Part shown: piece by piece, positions 17,398 to 28,528 of the stretch
Layout of the letters: every line of letters starts with the position of its first letter
Numbering within the stretch: the stretch's first letter is position 1
DNA from: Thraustochytrium sp. TN22
Taxonomy: Eukaryota > Sar > Bigyra > Thraustochytrida > Thraustochytriidae
Length of the DNA stretch: 64,000 nucleotides
Reading direction: 5' to 3'
Assembly (NCBI GenBank): GCA_013306675.1
Contig: JABLUY010000042.1
Location: 114,595 to 178,594, forward strand
Made by a program: the position numbers and the translations under genes
The notes under the pieces: generated by a model
The model's input: only the letters and a program-made list of their open reading frames with translations
Databases searched by the model: none
What the model was told of the DNA's origin: nothing

Positions 17398-18633
17398 ATG
17401 GGGCAGACGCAGCAGAGCGGCAAGGGCGGGGCGGTCTCGTTCGAGACGGTGAAGCAGGGCCCGCCCGATGCGATCCTGGGCGTGAAGACGCGGTTCCTGG
17501 CGGACCCGGCGGCGGATCGCGTGAACGTGTCGGTGGGCGCGTACCGCGACGGGAACGGCAAGCCGGTGGTGCTGGAGGTGGTGCGCAAGGCGGAGCAGAT
17601 GATCATCGAGGACAAGTCGCTGAACAAGGAGTACCTGGCCATCGCCGGCGACGCCAAGTTCTGCCAGGCGACGCAGGAGTTCTGCTTCGGCAAGACCGCC
17701 AAGGCGGTGCAGGAGAAGCGCGTGGCCACGGTGCAGGCGCTGTCCGGCACGGGCGCGCTGCGCGTGGGCGCGGAGTTCCTCAGCACGCACTTCCCGGGCC
17801 GCAAGGCGTTCATCCCGAACCCGACGTGGGGCAACCACTTTGCCATTTTCGGCAACGCCGGCGTGGAGACCGCCAAGTACACCTACCTGAACCCGGCCAC
17901 GCGCGGCCTCGACTTTGACGCCATGCTGTCGGACCTCAGCAAGGCGCCGGCCGGCAGCATCGTCGTGCTGCACGTGTGCGCGCACAACCCGACCGGCGTG
18001 GACCCCACGCACGAGCAGTGGCAGAAGGTCGCCGACCTCGTGCAGGAGCGCGATCTGCTGCCCTTCTTCGACTCGGCCTACCAGGGCTTCGCCACGGGCG
18101 ACGTCGACGAGGACGCCTACGCGGTGCGCCTCTTCGAGAGCCGCGGCATGCAGATGCTCGTGGCCCAGTCCTACTCCAAGAACATGGGCCTCTACGGCGA
18201 GCGCATTGGCGCGCTCAACGTCGTCTGCCCCTCGCCCGAGGCCTGCACGCGCGTCATGAGCCAACTCGAGCTCGTCGTGCGCCCCATGTACTCCAACCCG
18301 CCGCGCCACGGCGCCGCCATCGCCGCGCTCATCCTCACGGACGAGAAGCTGCACGCTGAGTGGCGCGTCGAGCTCAAGGCCATTGTCGACCGCATCCTCG
18401 AGATGCGCAAGGGCCTGCGCGCCGCCATCGAGGCCACTGGCGCCCCGGGCGACTGGAGCTTCATCACCGACCAGATCGGCATGTTCACCTACACCGGTCT
18501 CAGCGCCGATCAGGTCGCCTCCATGGAGAAGAACTACCACATCTACATGCCATCAAACGGCCGCATCAGCGTCGCCGGCCTCACCAGCGACAAGCTCGAG
18601 CATGTCGCCAAGGCCATTCGCTCCGTCCTCTAA
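17398..18633 (+). CDS. Aspartate aminotransferase, class I
   Basis: Predicted 411 aa, the usual length of fold-type I aspartate aminotransferases. It transfers the amino group between aspartate/oxaloacetate and glutamate/2-oxoglutarate using PLP. Visible signatures: VSVGAYRDGNGKP near 43, LSGTGALR near 117-124, the PNPTWGNH segment near 141, the AHNPTGVD loop near 196-203, the PLP Schiff-base lysine K261 in SYSKNMGLYGERIG, the phosphate-contacting arginine of that motif, and the C-terminal GRISVAGL with the substrate-carboxylate arginine. The ATG at 17398 directly precedes conserved sequence (MGQTQQS). No mitochondrial or plastid presequence is evident, so the cytosol is the simplest location. 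The frame stays open upstream to 16534, but that portion is promoter-like. Intronless. Confidence 0.95.
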   Translation: MGQTQQSGKGGAVSFETVKQGPPDAILGVKTRFLADPAADRVNVSVGAYRDGNGKPVVLEVVRKAEQMIIEDKSLNKEYLAIAGDAKFCQATQEFCFGKTAKAVQEKRVATVQALSGTGALRVGAEFLSTHFPGRKAFIPNPTWGNHFAIFGNAGVETAKYTYLNPATRGLDFDAMLSDLSKAPAGSIVVLHVCAHNPTGVDPTHEQWQKVADLVQERDLLPFFDSAYQGFATGDVDEDAYAVRLFESRGMQMLVAQSYSKNMGLYGERIGALNVVCPSPEACTRVMSQLELVVRPMYSNPPRHGAAIAALILTDEKLHAEWRVELKAIVDRILEMRKGLRAAIEATGAPGDWSFITDQIGMFTYTGLSADQVASMEKNYHIYMPSNGRISVAGLTSDKLEHVAKAIRSVL

Positions 18634-19375
18634 CTTGGAACTGACCAAGTTCGAAAGAGGCAACATCAAGCTTGACCCGAGGAGCCAGCGATCTCTCGCG
18701 CTCTCTCTCTCGCTCGCTCGCTAAAGCGCATCGAGCGGGCGCTGATTGGAGCGAACGAACATGCCAGCGCGATCGAGATCCACAGGAGAGCAGGCGGCTG
18801 CTCCGTTTGCTGCCATCCCATCATTTCACCTCAATTTCTCAAAGTTGAATTCATTTCTCTGATGCCCATCTTCGCTTGCCGTTGCCGAGGAGCAACACGT
18901 TTTGAGCAGACGCGTGGGCGGCCGATCAAGCGAGCAGATGCGGCGAACGCACGGAGATGAGGTCTCTTCTGGGAGACAGGACATAAATGAACGCGATGAC
19001 AGAGGAGCGATCGCATCGCGCATGTCCGCACGTGAGAGAAGCCAACGCGTGCTCGCATTTCATTTGTGCAGCCCGTCACCCGCAGGACCTTGCGCTTCTT
19101 GCGCACAACACACAGTCCTGCCTTGTGCTTCTTCTTGCGCAAGTCTTTGGCACTTGCCACAGTGCCGTAGTAGTACCCGATGTCACAATGTGGTCGTCTG
19201 TGACCCTTCAACGGATCGGCGTGGCGCCGACCGAGCGACTCGGACCGCGGTACCGCGGTGGCGGTGATGTCGTGTCGCTGACGCTTGGCTCGGCAAGACT
19301 CCGAGTCTGGCCGTGCGCGCGCCTAGGTCGCGTGCAGCGCAGCGCCAGGCGCTCGCACCTGCGTCGGGCCTCGCG
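18634..19375. other. Intergenic, no gene recognised
   Basis: 742 bp between two plus-strand genes. A (ctcg)n/(tctc)n run lies at about 18690-18723. The rest is mixed sequence of lower GC than the genes and carries no protein-like frame. It should contain the polyadenylation region of the aminotransferase and the promoter of the ODAD3-like gene. Confidence 0.5.
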
Positions 19376-19529
19376 ATGGAGGACGCGGGTTCCGCCGTCG
19401 CGGTGTCCGATGAGCAGACCGGCGCGAGCACCGAGGAGCAGGGCGTCGAGGGGGTGAGCAAGAGCCTTGCGATGACCAGGCTCGACGGCGGCTCACCGGT
19501 TCCGGAGGTGAACTCGCCAGCCGCGGTGA

Positions 19530-19581
<52 letters not shown>

Positions 19582-22468
19582 AGCCGCACCCGGCGTGTCG
19601 GTGACGGTGCCGAGTGCGAGCGTGGCAGCCAACAAGCCTGACGGCAGACCTAATGCGCAGCACTTGGCAAGCCCTCGGCACGGAAACAACCTGCGGCCTG
19701 CCGGCGCCTCTGCGGCGCTCATGCGCAAGGTGGCGGCCGAGGGCCCGCTAAGCCAGTGGGATGGCGGCACATCTCCCCAAGAAGGCTCAGTGGCAGAATC
19801 GCAGCAGCCAAACCAACAGGATCAACAAGGACAAAGACATGCGCAACAACAGGCCGAAAGTGGCGCTCAGCAGGCAGCAAAGACATCGCAGGACGACAAG
19901 CGGGCGATGTCGCCCACCCGACGCAAGGTCGAGCTGGAGTTCGCGTTGACGCCAGTCAAACAACAGGAACTGCGACTGCAGCAGCAACACTTGCACGAGC
20001 TGCACCGCGACTTCAACCTGCGCCGAGAGGAGATGGCTCGCAACGCGGAGCACATCAAATCGCTCACGGAGACGCTCGAGGATCTGCACGTCAAGGAGGA
20101 ACAGTCGCGCGAGGTGGAGGGTGTGATGACAGCGAGCGGGCGTGTGAGCCAGAAACAGGCGCACGAGCTGGACCGGCTGAAGCGCGTGGCGGACGACCGG
20201 TTGCGGTACGTCCAGTCCCTGCGACTCATGTGCGAACGCCTGGACCGTAGCAAGCTGGTGCACGACACGCGCATCGAGGAGGCAAAGCGCGCCAACATGG
20301 ACTTGGAGAAGGAGCTGCTGGCGCACAGCATCAGCCTACGCGAGGCGGCGAACAGCGCGCGCGTCGCGGAAGCTGACCTGGACCGCATTCGGCAACAGAG
20401 CGCGCAGGAGGTGGATGACTGGCAGGGCCGCGTCGAGGCGCGGCGCCAGGTGATGCGCGAGACGGAGGAGGTGCTGGCGTTCCGCGAGAAGCAGTTGGCG
20501 CAGAAGACGGCCATCATCGCCGAGGTCAAGGGTGACCTTGACGCGGAGGGCGAGCAGAACCTGCAGCGCAAGATGGTCGCCAACAAGCTGCGGCAGCTGC
20601 GGCTGCAGCACGACATCTCGGAGCGCACCGAGCGCATCGACGAGTACGAGCAGGCCTTTAAGCGCATCGTGGAAGCCACCGGCAACACGAGCATGAGCCA
20701 GATTGTGGAGAAGTTCCTCTCGCAGGCCGACACGGTGTCGAACCTCAAGGAGATGATCGGCGAGGCGGAGGGCAAGATCCTCAAGCTGTCCGAGGACCGG
20801 CACGTGCACAAGAAGGAGTCGGAGAACATCCGCTTCGGCGGCGGAACCCACGCCAGCAAGCAGCGCAAGCTCATCGACGAGAAGGAGGTGGAGATCGAGG
20901 CGGCCACCAAGACGAACAAGCAGCTCGTGGAGCGCACTGCGTTTTTGCAGGACGTGATGCGCGGTATTCGCGATGGCGTTTGCCATATCGTGGCGCAGCT
21001 GGATGCGGCCAACATCCCGTCCAGCGCGGCGCTGAGCTCGGACCCGAGCAGCGGTGCTGGGCTGACCATGATGGGAACGGGCCTTGGCGACGATACGCGC
21101 GGGACCCTCGTCGGGGGCAGGCCGACCTCGAGCAACGTGGCGCGGACGGGCGGCGGCGTGGTGAGTTCGTCGGGCACGGTGAGCGAGGACGAGGGCCGCG
21201 CGGACGGCGGCAACAACCCGACGAACGGGCCGGACGCCGAGGCGGGCGACGCGAACAGTGATGCAGGCGGGATTGCGGGCGGAAGTGGAAGCGGGGAGAG
21301 CGGCGGCGGCAACGGTGGCGGCGCAAACGGCGAAGACGGCAAGAGCACCAAGGCGTCGCCCACCACGGACGTGGCGTGGTATCTGGAGACGCTGTCGCAG
21401 TGCGAGAAGCGCATCCTGAGGGTGATCGAGGGCCTGCCGGACAAGCAGCTGCGCATCGACGCGCTGGAGGAGCAAATCCTGGAGAACGTGTGGAAGACAC
21501 GGCAGGCCAACCCGCGCGGCGCGAGCGGGGCCGAGCGACCGCGCGGGCCGCGCGGGCCGCTAAGCAAGGCGCGCATGAAAAAGCTGCTGCGCATGCAGAA
21601 GCGCGGAAGCGCCGCCGCCGCCACGGACGACGGCGCGTCAACGAGTGGGGCGCACGGGCGGCGCGGCAGCAGCACCAAGGGCGGGGCGCGACGCACGCAA
21701 ATGTCCCCGTCCAAGATGGCCGCAAGGCAGAAGACGCTGACGGGCCAGGTGGACAAGCTGCGCGCCCACGTTCACGAGTCAAACATGCGGGCGCAGGAGG
21801 CGGAGCGCGCGCTGGAGGCGCGCAAGCACGATGTGGCGGCGACGCCCGAGGCGCTACTGGCGTCGGAGGACGCGGCGCAAGTGTCCCGCGCGGATGCGGA
21901 CCGCGCGCAGCGCGCGCTCAACAAGGCGGTGGCGGACCTGGAGCAGCTGGAGCAGACCTTGGCTCGGTCCGCGCACGGTGTGCACGAAGGCAAGGGCGCG
22001 GGTGAGGGGTCCGGGTCGGAGTCGGGCGAGGAGGAGGATGAGGAGGACGAGGACGCCGAGGCGCCCTTCGAGGCGCACATCCCGATCATCGCGGACAAGG
22101 AGGGCCGGGCAATTATCAAGGCGGAGAACAGGCGTATTCTCCGCTTCGCCGAGAAGAAGCGCAAGCGCATGACCAAGTCGCTCTCGCTCAAGGGTTCGCT
22201 CGTGCCGGGCAGCGACTCCGTGCCGCTGCAGCACGAGGAGGTCGTGGAGGCTACCAAGGTGGAGGCGCGCAAGATCTCGGTGCTGCGCCCACAGCACAGC
22301 TCGCGGCTCGCGCTGGCGCGGGCCCAAGCTGGGCTTTCCTTCCACGCGCTCCAGACGCCCGCGCAGCAACGACCGACGCGCCTGCGCTCTCGCGTCAGCT
22401 CGCCAGGCTCCGATGCCGGCAGCCTTGCGGCCGAGAGTGTGCCGGGCGACAGCGGCGAGGAGGAATGA
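19376..22468 (+). CDS. Coiled-coil outer-dynein-arm docking protein (ODAD3/CCDC151-like)
   Basis: Predicted 1030 aa. Residues 1-180 are low-complexity, with a threonine run near 54-69 coded by (acg)n. Residues about 185-545 form a long coiled coil ending in the diagnostic RIDEYEQAFKRI / EATG / QIVEKFLSQ series (about 419-455), which is the signature of CCDC151/ODAD3 and its relatives CCDC114/CCDC63. Those proteins anchor outer dynein arms to axonemal doublets. A Gly/Ser/Asp-rich linker (about 575-660) leads to a second helical region with a basic stretch (about 665-880) and an acidic run (about 880-900). The protein is nearly twice the length of animal ODAD3, so the C-terminal half is lineage-specific. 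It implies that the organism builds a motile cilium at some stage. A close relative of the ODAD1 family remains possible. Start chosen at 19376, where protein-like sequence begins. Confidence 0.78.
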
Positions 22469-22780
22469 AAACCAAGAACGAAGAAAGAAACAGGCAGGCA
22501 GGCAGGCAGTGGGACAGTGATGGTGGTAGTAGTAAACAGGGTTCTAGCAGCTAGCTACTGGCACAATTTCGGAAATGGAACGAGGTGAGGTGAGGTGAGA
22601 GGGAAATGATGTGGTTCGACAATGCGTTTGTGCTCGGAGTGTGCTGGATAAGCTCGCTCTTTCGCTCGCTTGCATTGTGGCCTCTCCCTCTCTCTCTCTC
22701 CCTTCCTCACTCACTTGCTCCACAAGTCAAATCCATTTCCCGCTCGCTCACTCACTCACTCACTCACCCATTCACTCAGC
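22469..22780. other. Gap between convergent genes with short repeats
   Basis: 312 bp. An (aggc)n run at 22490-22509, (gaggt)n at about 22584-22600, and (tctc)n and (ctcact)n runs at 22690-22780 lie between the two stop codons. No gene. Confidence 0.6.
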
Positions 22781-25531
22781 TCACCCAAAGAGGATGAACA
22801 TGGTGAGGCGATCGCGTAGGTCTGCGACGGACATTTGGTTGATGAGATCCTCGTCGTCGCTGCCGAGGCGCACATTGGCCGCTGCCACGTAGAGGTCCCT
22901 CAGCGAAGCGCCGCCGACGAACTCCTTGGTGAACGCGACGGAGCGGCAAAAAGCCTCGCGCGACGGGCCCGAGTACTGGCGCACGCCGCGGAGGAAGCGG
23001 CACTGCTCGCGGGCGCTCCAAGGGCGCGTGATCTCAACGAAGCGATGGCCCTTGCGCAGCGCCCTCTCGAGGGCGGCCTCGAGGTGCTCCTTGCGCGAAA
23101 CGTCGGCCGCGAGGCCGGCATCGTACTCAGCGCGGCGCTCCTGCATGCCTGCGAGCGCCTCGGTCTGGCCGGCGGTGTGCAGCGCCATGGCGACGATCTT
23201 GTCCATAGGGTGGGAGCGCGCCGGGGCGCGCATGACCCTGTGACGGCAGATGGGGCAGTTGAGCGACTTGGCGAGCCAGTGGTTGATGCACGGCTCGCAG
23301 AACATGTGGTTGCAGTCCAGGGTCGACGTGTTGAGTAGCGGGTCTTGGCAAATGGGGCACACCAGCTCGGAGCAGATCTCCGCGATGCCCGAGGAACCGC
23401 GGCGCGTCGTGGCACTACCGGCCTTGGCGTCGGACTTGGAGTCCACCGAGTTGGCGCGCCGTTGCACCGCGGCGGCGGCGGCGGCCAGCGTGGCCTCGGG
23501 CGGTGGAGCCGCGACCGCGCCGGGGGGGGTCGCACCAGAAGCAGCACCAGCAGCAGTCACCGCCGCAAGCATGGGAGGTGGCATGGACCCGTGACTTGCG
23601 GTCGAGGTCGTGGACACCTTGCGCTGCAGCATGGCTTCCGCGGCCGGCGACGCGCACACGTTATCGTCTGTGAGCGGCATGTAGGCAAGCCGCTCGCCAG
23701 ACTGGCTCACCTGCGGCTGCAGCGCGTTCTGTGGCTCAAGCCCCAGCTGCGATTGGACTTGCTGTTGCCGCTGTTGTTGTTGTTGTTGCTGCTGCTGCTG
23801 CAATTGCGAGCTCTCCTCGTACGCTTTTTGCGTTTTAGTGACGGCATCGCAGGCCGCGGTCATGGCAGCCATGACCTCCTGCTGATCGCGGCAGCCGGCC
23901 GCCTTGCAGAGCGCGTTTGCATGGGTCTTGACCATGCGTACAATGCTCGAGAAGGGGCAGTCAGGCGGGCCATCCTGCATCGGCGCGTGCACCTCCTCTG
24001 TGCTGGTCACCTTGGCAGGGACGGCATGCATGACATTTTCCTCCTTGGAAGTGTGCGGATGATGCTGGCCGTGGTGACTGTGGCCGTGGTGGGGGTGGTG
24101 GTGCTTATGGCGATGGCGATGGCCATCGCCGTGATGACCGCCGCTGCCGTGGCTGCCACCGCCGTGGTGGTGGTGGTGGCCGTGATGATGTTGACGGTGA
24201 TGGTGGTCGGCGTGGCGAGATGCTTCGTCGTGGATGGACGCGGCGTGCGCGAGAGGGAGCGGGACACTGTGCGGGTATTCCTCCGGGCAATGCGCCGGCT
24301 TGGAGTCGGCCTTGGAGCACACCGACTCGGATTCGCAGGAGTTGTCACGTGAGCGCAAACGGCAGATCTTGTTGCGCACGGAAGCGAAGGGCGCCCCGCA
24401 GGATTTGTCGGCGCCCGGGGAGCGGCCACGCTTCATACAGGCGCGAAAGGAGCAGCTGCCGCTGGCACCGCTGTTGTCGGTGCACGCTTGAATAGCCTGG
24501 GCGCAGGAGCCCCAGCCGAAGAATTTGACAGTAGAAGGCTGCGAGGGAGAGCTTTCCTTGGGGCACCAGCGCTTGCGAAAGGAGCCGCAACGCGAGGCCG
24601 AGGACGAACAAGACGAAGACGTGGAAGACGGAGCGGCGGGCGCTGGTGCCGGTGCCGGTGGCGGCGGCGTGCAGGACATGGACATGGATTGCGAAGATGA
24701 CGACGACGCGCACGCCGGCCCGTCCGGACCGCAGCAGGCGCCGCAGGAGGCGCCGCACGACGCGCCGCAGTCCGCACCGCACGCGGTACCACAGGGAGCG
24801 CTCGCCCCTGGTGCAGCGGACTCGTTCAGGCTGAGCGAGGCCAGGCTGGGGTCCGAGGTCTTGGGGCCGACGCAGGCGCAGGCGCCAGCGGCCGGGTTGC
24901 TGCAGCAGTCGGGCGCGGATGGCTGCGACTGCGAGACGTGCGCCTGGGTACCCGAGAAATCATAGCCGCGCTCGCCGCGCTCGTCGTCCTCGGACCCGAA
25001 GTCGGCCTCGCTTGCGTCGTCATCCTCGCAGTCCAAGGCCTGGTCGCGGCGGCCGAGCGAGGCGCCGCCCGTGGCGCCGCGCGAGGCCGCTGGCAGCGCG
25101 GCAGGCTGCGCGACGAAGCGGTACTGCAGCATGCCGCCGAGGGAGCGCCGCGCGCCGAAGCTGACGATGTCGTTGTGATCGAGCGGCACGGACTGTCGCG
25201 CTGGGAGGCGGCTCTCGTTGACGTAGGTCCCGTTGGTGCTGCCCTCGTCGCAGATGGTCCACGAGGGCGGCCCAGCGTCGTTGGAGAAGCGCGGCGCGAG
25301 TGTGGCGTGCCTGCGCGAGAGCACCTTGGGCAGCGCCTGGAAGCAGACATCGCTGCGCTCCGGGTGCCTGCCGAGCGAGACGGCGGCCTCGTTGAGCTCG
25401 ATGACCCTGGGAATGTCCGCCGGCTTTCCGTCCGGCAGCGCGGGCACGCCAAGAAGCTCCAGCCTCGCGTGCGCGCCGCGCGCGGCGGCCGCTGGCGCCG
25501 CCCTGGCGCCGCCGGCCGCCTGCGCCTCCAT
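22781..25531 (-). CDS. FHA-RING protein, probable E3 ubiquitin ligase
   Basis: Predicted 916 aa. An FHA domain occupies about 40-135 with the phosphothreonine-binding set GR (54-55), SRRH (72-75) and GSTNGT (97-102). A C3HC4 RING finger lies at C725, C728, C740, H742, C745, C748, C759 and C762. FHA plus RING is the arrangement of CHFR and RNF8, which ubiquitinate targets found through phosphothreonine in mitotic checkpoint and DNA-damage signalling. The order and RING type match, but no other CHFR/RNF8 part is recognised. Between them lie a Cys/Gly/Ala-rich repeat (about 250-285), a striking His/Gly-rich stretch (about 437-490) that could bind metal, and a poly-Gln run (about 580-595). The last 90 residues are conserved-looking and helical, ending LFG. 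A 25582 ATG in the same frame is an alternative start. Confidence 0.85.
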   Translation of the reverse strand: MEAQAAGGARAAPAAAARGAHARLELLGVPALPDGKPADIPRVIELNEAAVSLGRHPERSDVCFQALPKVLSRRHATLAPRFSNDAGPPSWTICDEGSTNGTYVNESRLPARQSVPLDHNDIVSFGARRSLGGMLQYRFVAQPAALPAASRGATGGASLGRRDQALDCEDDDASEADFGSEDDERGERGYDFSGTQAHVSQSQPSAPDCCSNPAAGACACVGPKTSDPSLASLSLNESAAPGASAPCGTACGADCGASCGASCGACCGPDGPACASSSSSQSMSMSCTPPPPAPAPAPAAPSSTSSSCSSSASRCGSFRKRWCPKESSPSQPSTVKFFGWGSCAQAIQACTDNSGASGSCSFRACMKRGRSPGADKSCGAPFASVRNKICRLRSRDNSCESESVCSKADSKPAHCPEEYPHSVPLPLAHAASIHDEASRHADHHHRQHHHGHHHHHGGGSHGSGGHHGDGHRHRHKHHHPHHGHSHHGQHHPHTSKEENVMHAVPAKVTSTEEVHAPMQDGPPDCPFSSIVRMVKTHANALCKAAGCRDQQEVMAAMTAACDAVTKTQKAYEESSQLQQQQQQQQQQRQQQVQSQLGLEPQNALQPQVSQSGERLAYMPLTDDNVCASPAAEAMLQRKVSTTSTASHGSMPPPMLAAVTAAGAASGATPPGAVAAPPPEATLAAAAAAVQRRANSVDSKSDAKAGSATTRRGSSGIAEICSELVCPICQDPLLNTSTLDCNHMFCEPCINHWLAKSLNCPICRHRVMRAPARSHPMDKIVAMALHTAGQTEALAGMQERRAEYDAGLAADVSRKEHLEAALERALRKGHRFVEITRPWSAREQCRFLRGVRQYSGPSREAFCRSVAFTKEFVGGASLRDLYVAAANVRLGSDDEDLINQMSVADLRDRLTMFILFG

Positions 25532-25683
25532 CGCGCGCGCCGGCGGCGTCCCCGCCCGGGCCGGCCGGGGTCCTGCCGCCACGCGCCGCGCTCCTTGCGT
25601 GTCTGCCGAGCGCCTCGCTCCTCGCGCCTCGCCGCTCTCCTCGACCCGATCGATGCCCGCGCGCCTGCCCGCCTGCCCGCCCG

Positions 25684-25719
<36 letters not shown>

Positions 25720-27667
25720 CCGGCGCGCGCGCGGGGTGGCGCCGCCGCGCGCCGCGCGCAGCGATGGGCGAATGGACGAAGCGCCGCGCGCCTGCCCGCC
25801 GCGCCGCTGCGCGATTTTGAACGCGGCGCCGGAGTCCGAGGCGGCGCAGCGGAGGAGAGGAACGAAGAAGGAAACCAACTCCCTTGAACTCCGGCCGAAG
25901 TCAGCCAGCACACTGAGCGCAGCGCCCGTGGCACTGTCTGGCAGTGTCTGGCAACCCAACAACCTGAGCCGCGCAAGTCGGAGTCCGGAGTCCGAGTCAG
26001 GCTGGGCCAGCGGAGCGCGGCGCTCGGGCCGAACAGGGGAAGCGCCGTCGCCCTCGGGCTGCGCGCGCGCGCCGCCTCGCGCCGCGCGCCGCCGCGCAGC
26101 GCCGCGCCGCGCGAGCCAGGCGCCGCCGCCGCAGCGGCGCGGCGAGGAAGTCGCCGGCCGCGCTCCTGTGGAGCGCAGTCCGGCGGGATCCTTGTTCGCT
26201 GGAGAGGCGCGGTGACGCCCGCCGCGCGGACCTCTGCCCTGCAAGCGTACTTACAGTTAACCTGCCACTGCCGGTGCAAGTTAGCCAGTTTTCGAAAACA
26301 GCTGTAAGTTAAGCTAGCCAGGTAGCGGTGAAAGCAAGCAGTTGTGCACGCCTCTGCCCGCACTGGCTGCACGCCACTCCACGCACGGCGGAAGGAGGGG
26401 GCCGACCTCTGACCTCAGCTCGGCGCGACTGCTGGCGCAGCGGCGGCAGCCTGAGACAGGCACGGCAGCGGCGCGCGGCGGCTCGCGGGACGGGGACCTC
26501 GCTCGCCACCGCACCGTGGCACGGCGACTCGCGGGGTTGCCGCCGACGAGGCTCTCCGGCTCAGCGCGGGCTAGCTTCGTTCGAGCAGCGGCGGGCAGCG
26601 GGGCCAGGCTCAGAGGCCGGCTGGACTGTCGATCGCGGGCAAACCGTGGGACGTGCCGGCTGCCTGCCAGCTTGCCAGCCTCCGAGTCAGCACGGCCACT
26701 GGCCAAGGTGGCGGACCTGGCCGGCAGCGGCGGCGCCGAGGCCGGGCGCGCCGAGGACGAGGGAGGAGGCGCCAAGAACTTACTGGCCGAGGCAACTTGA
26801 AGGCGGGACCCGGAAAGCTGCCTCGCGAGGGGCGGCGCGGCCGCTGCTAATGCTTGCGTGTGCAGTGGCTGCCGTGGCCAGAGCTGCCACGGCGGTGCGC
26901 GGAAGCCAGCCGCTCGGCTCCGCACCGAAGACGTGTCGGCGCGGCTGAACTTGAGCTTGAAGTACAACGTGAAGAAGCACCTCGAAAATGTCGGCGTGGG
27001 ACACACACAGCCTGCCCTGCCGCGCGACTTGAAGCCAAGGCGTGGCTTGCGCGCTTGGCGCTTGGCACGGCTTGCGCGCTGGCCGTGGCCACAGGGAGCG
27101 CAATGATCGCCGCCCGCGTCGATGACCGTGCTAGTTGCTGGCATGCAGCCGCTGGCAGTCTGGCAGGACGCCCTCGAACTTGAAGCGCATCGGAGTAGTT
27201 ACGGCTGGCTGGCTTCATGCCATGAGTTACTGTGAGTGCGGAACGTAACGTGCCTGTGCTGAGGTGGCAGTTTGCCTGTTGCGCCGTTGCGGCAAGCTAC
27301 TAGCTAGGCACTGACACAAGGACAAGAACTGTGGCACGTCCCGGCCCAGCGGCCTAGGATTTCTTCTTTCGCCTTTAACTTTGGCCCTTTGCCTCCTTTG
27401 CCTCTTGCCGCTTTTCTATGGACTCTGACGTGAAGAAGGTTTTGGGCACTTGTCAAGGCACACGCGAAGTAACGTCCCTGGTTCGCCTGCGCCTCTTCGT
27501 CAGTCCCGGACTCGCAGTCGATCAGGGACGCGCAGAGCTCGTTCGTTCGCTCGCTCGCTCGCTCGCTCGTGCCGCGCGCCCGCGCGCCCGCGCGCCCGCG
27601 AAGCCGCGTAGCTGCGAAGCCCTGTAGCCGCGCGCGCAGCAAGCCGCGCGCCAGCGTGGGAGCCAAG
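25532..27667. promoter_or_regulatory. Divergent intergenic region, no gene recognised
   Basis: 2.1 kb between the FHA-RING and AIM24 starts. A (gcct)n tetranucleotide run at 25683-25722 would lie in the FHA-RING 5' leader. A (tcgc)n run at about 27545-27570 and a gcgcccgcgc repeat at 27575-27600 lie just before the AIM24 ATG. Open frames of 60-470 codons exist on both strands, but their composition (Arg, Ala, Pro and Ser only) is that of GC-biased non-coding DNA. Confidence 0.5.
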
Positions 27668-28528
27668 ATGGCGAGCGTCTCGCAGGAGATGGCGCGCGAC
27701 GGCGAGGACGACGCGCTGCTGCAGGCGACTGCGGTGGTGGAGCCGTCGTTCTGGGAGGGCGTCAAGGCGATGCCGCCGATTGCGGACGTGGTGGAGAACG
27801 ACCACTTCAACATCGAGGGCGGCGACTTGTCGCAGATTTTGCAGGTGCGCGTGCGGCCCGGCGAGACCATCACGACCGAGCCCGGCACGATGGTGCTCAT
27901 GTCGGACGGCCTGGTTCCGAGCGTGGACACGGGCGGCTGCAGCCAGGGCTGCACGCGCATGTGCTGCGCTGGCGAGAGCCTGTTCCGGCTCAAGCTGCAC
28001 AACGACACGGACTCGACCAAGTTCCTCGGCATCGCGCCTGTCGGGCCGGGTCGCATCATTCCCATCGATCTGCAGCGCTACTCGGGCATCACCTTCAACA
28101 CGGGCGCCTTCTTGGCGGCCGTCGGCACCGACTGGTCCGTGCGCATCCGCTCCGTCGACAACGTGGGCACGGCGCTCTGCGGCGGCCAGGGCATCTTCCT
28201 CAACGAGCTCCACGGCAACGGCATGGCCTTTCTTACCGGCATCGGCCACATCGAGCGTGTCGAGCTCAAGGCCGGCGAGAAGTACATCGTCGCCAGCGAG
28301 TGCGTGCTGGCCTTCGAGAAGACCGTCAAGTTTGACATTCGCGTCTACGGCTGCTCCCTCGTCTGCTGCTGCGGCGGCTTCGGTCTCACGCAGACCGTGC
28401 TCACGGGACCCGGCCTCGCCCTCATTCAGACCCTGCCAATGAGCCGTCTGCGCCGCGCCATTGGCGCAGCTTCGGGCGGCGGCGGCGGCGGCGGCGGCGA
28501 TGGCGGTGGCGGCGGTGGCGGACAATAG
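27668..28528 (+). CDS. AIM24 family protein
   Basis: Predicted 286 aa. The body (about 45-260) is the beta-rich AIM24/TIGR00266 fold: FNIEGGDLSQILQVRVRPGE, TEPGTMVLMSDG, LFRLKLHND, GRIIPIDL, the Gly-rich GQGIFLNELHGNG and LKAGEKYIV. Bacterial members are uncharacterised. The yeast member influences mitochondrial inner-membrane organisation. A short Cys cluster (CSQGCTRMCC, near 95-104) and a second one near 230-240 are unusual. The C-terminus ends in a glycine run of about 20 residues coded by (ggc)n. No clear mitochondrial presequence is seen from the ATG at 27668, which has a strong context (aagATGgcg). Intronless. Confidence 0.88.
   Translation: MASVSQEMARDGEDDALLQATAVVEPSFWEGVKAMPPIADVVENDHFNIEGGDLSQILQVRVRPGETITTEPGTMVLMSDGLVPSVDTGGCSQGCTRMCCAGESLFRLKLHNDTDSTKFLGIAPVGPGRIIPIDLQRYSGITFNTGAFLAAVGTDWSVRIRSVDNVGTALCGGQGIFLNELHGNGMAFLTGIGHIERVELKAGEKYIVASECVLAFEKTVKFDIRVYGCSLVCCCGGFGLTQTVLTGPGLALIQTLPMSRLRRAIGAASGGGGGGGGDGGGGGGGQ

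Noticed and set aside
16209-17882. 557-codon minus-strand frame
   Set aside because: It runs from intergenic DNA into the reverse of the aminotransferase and has no protein-like features.
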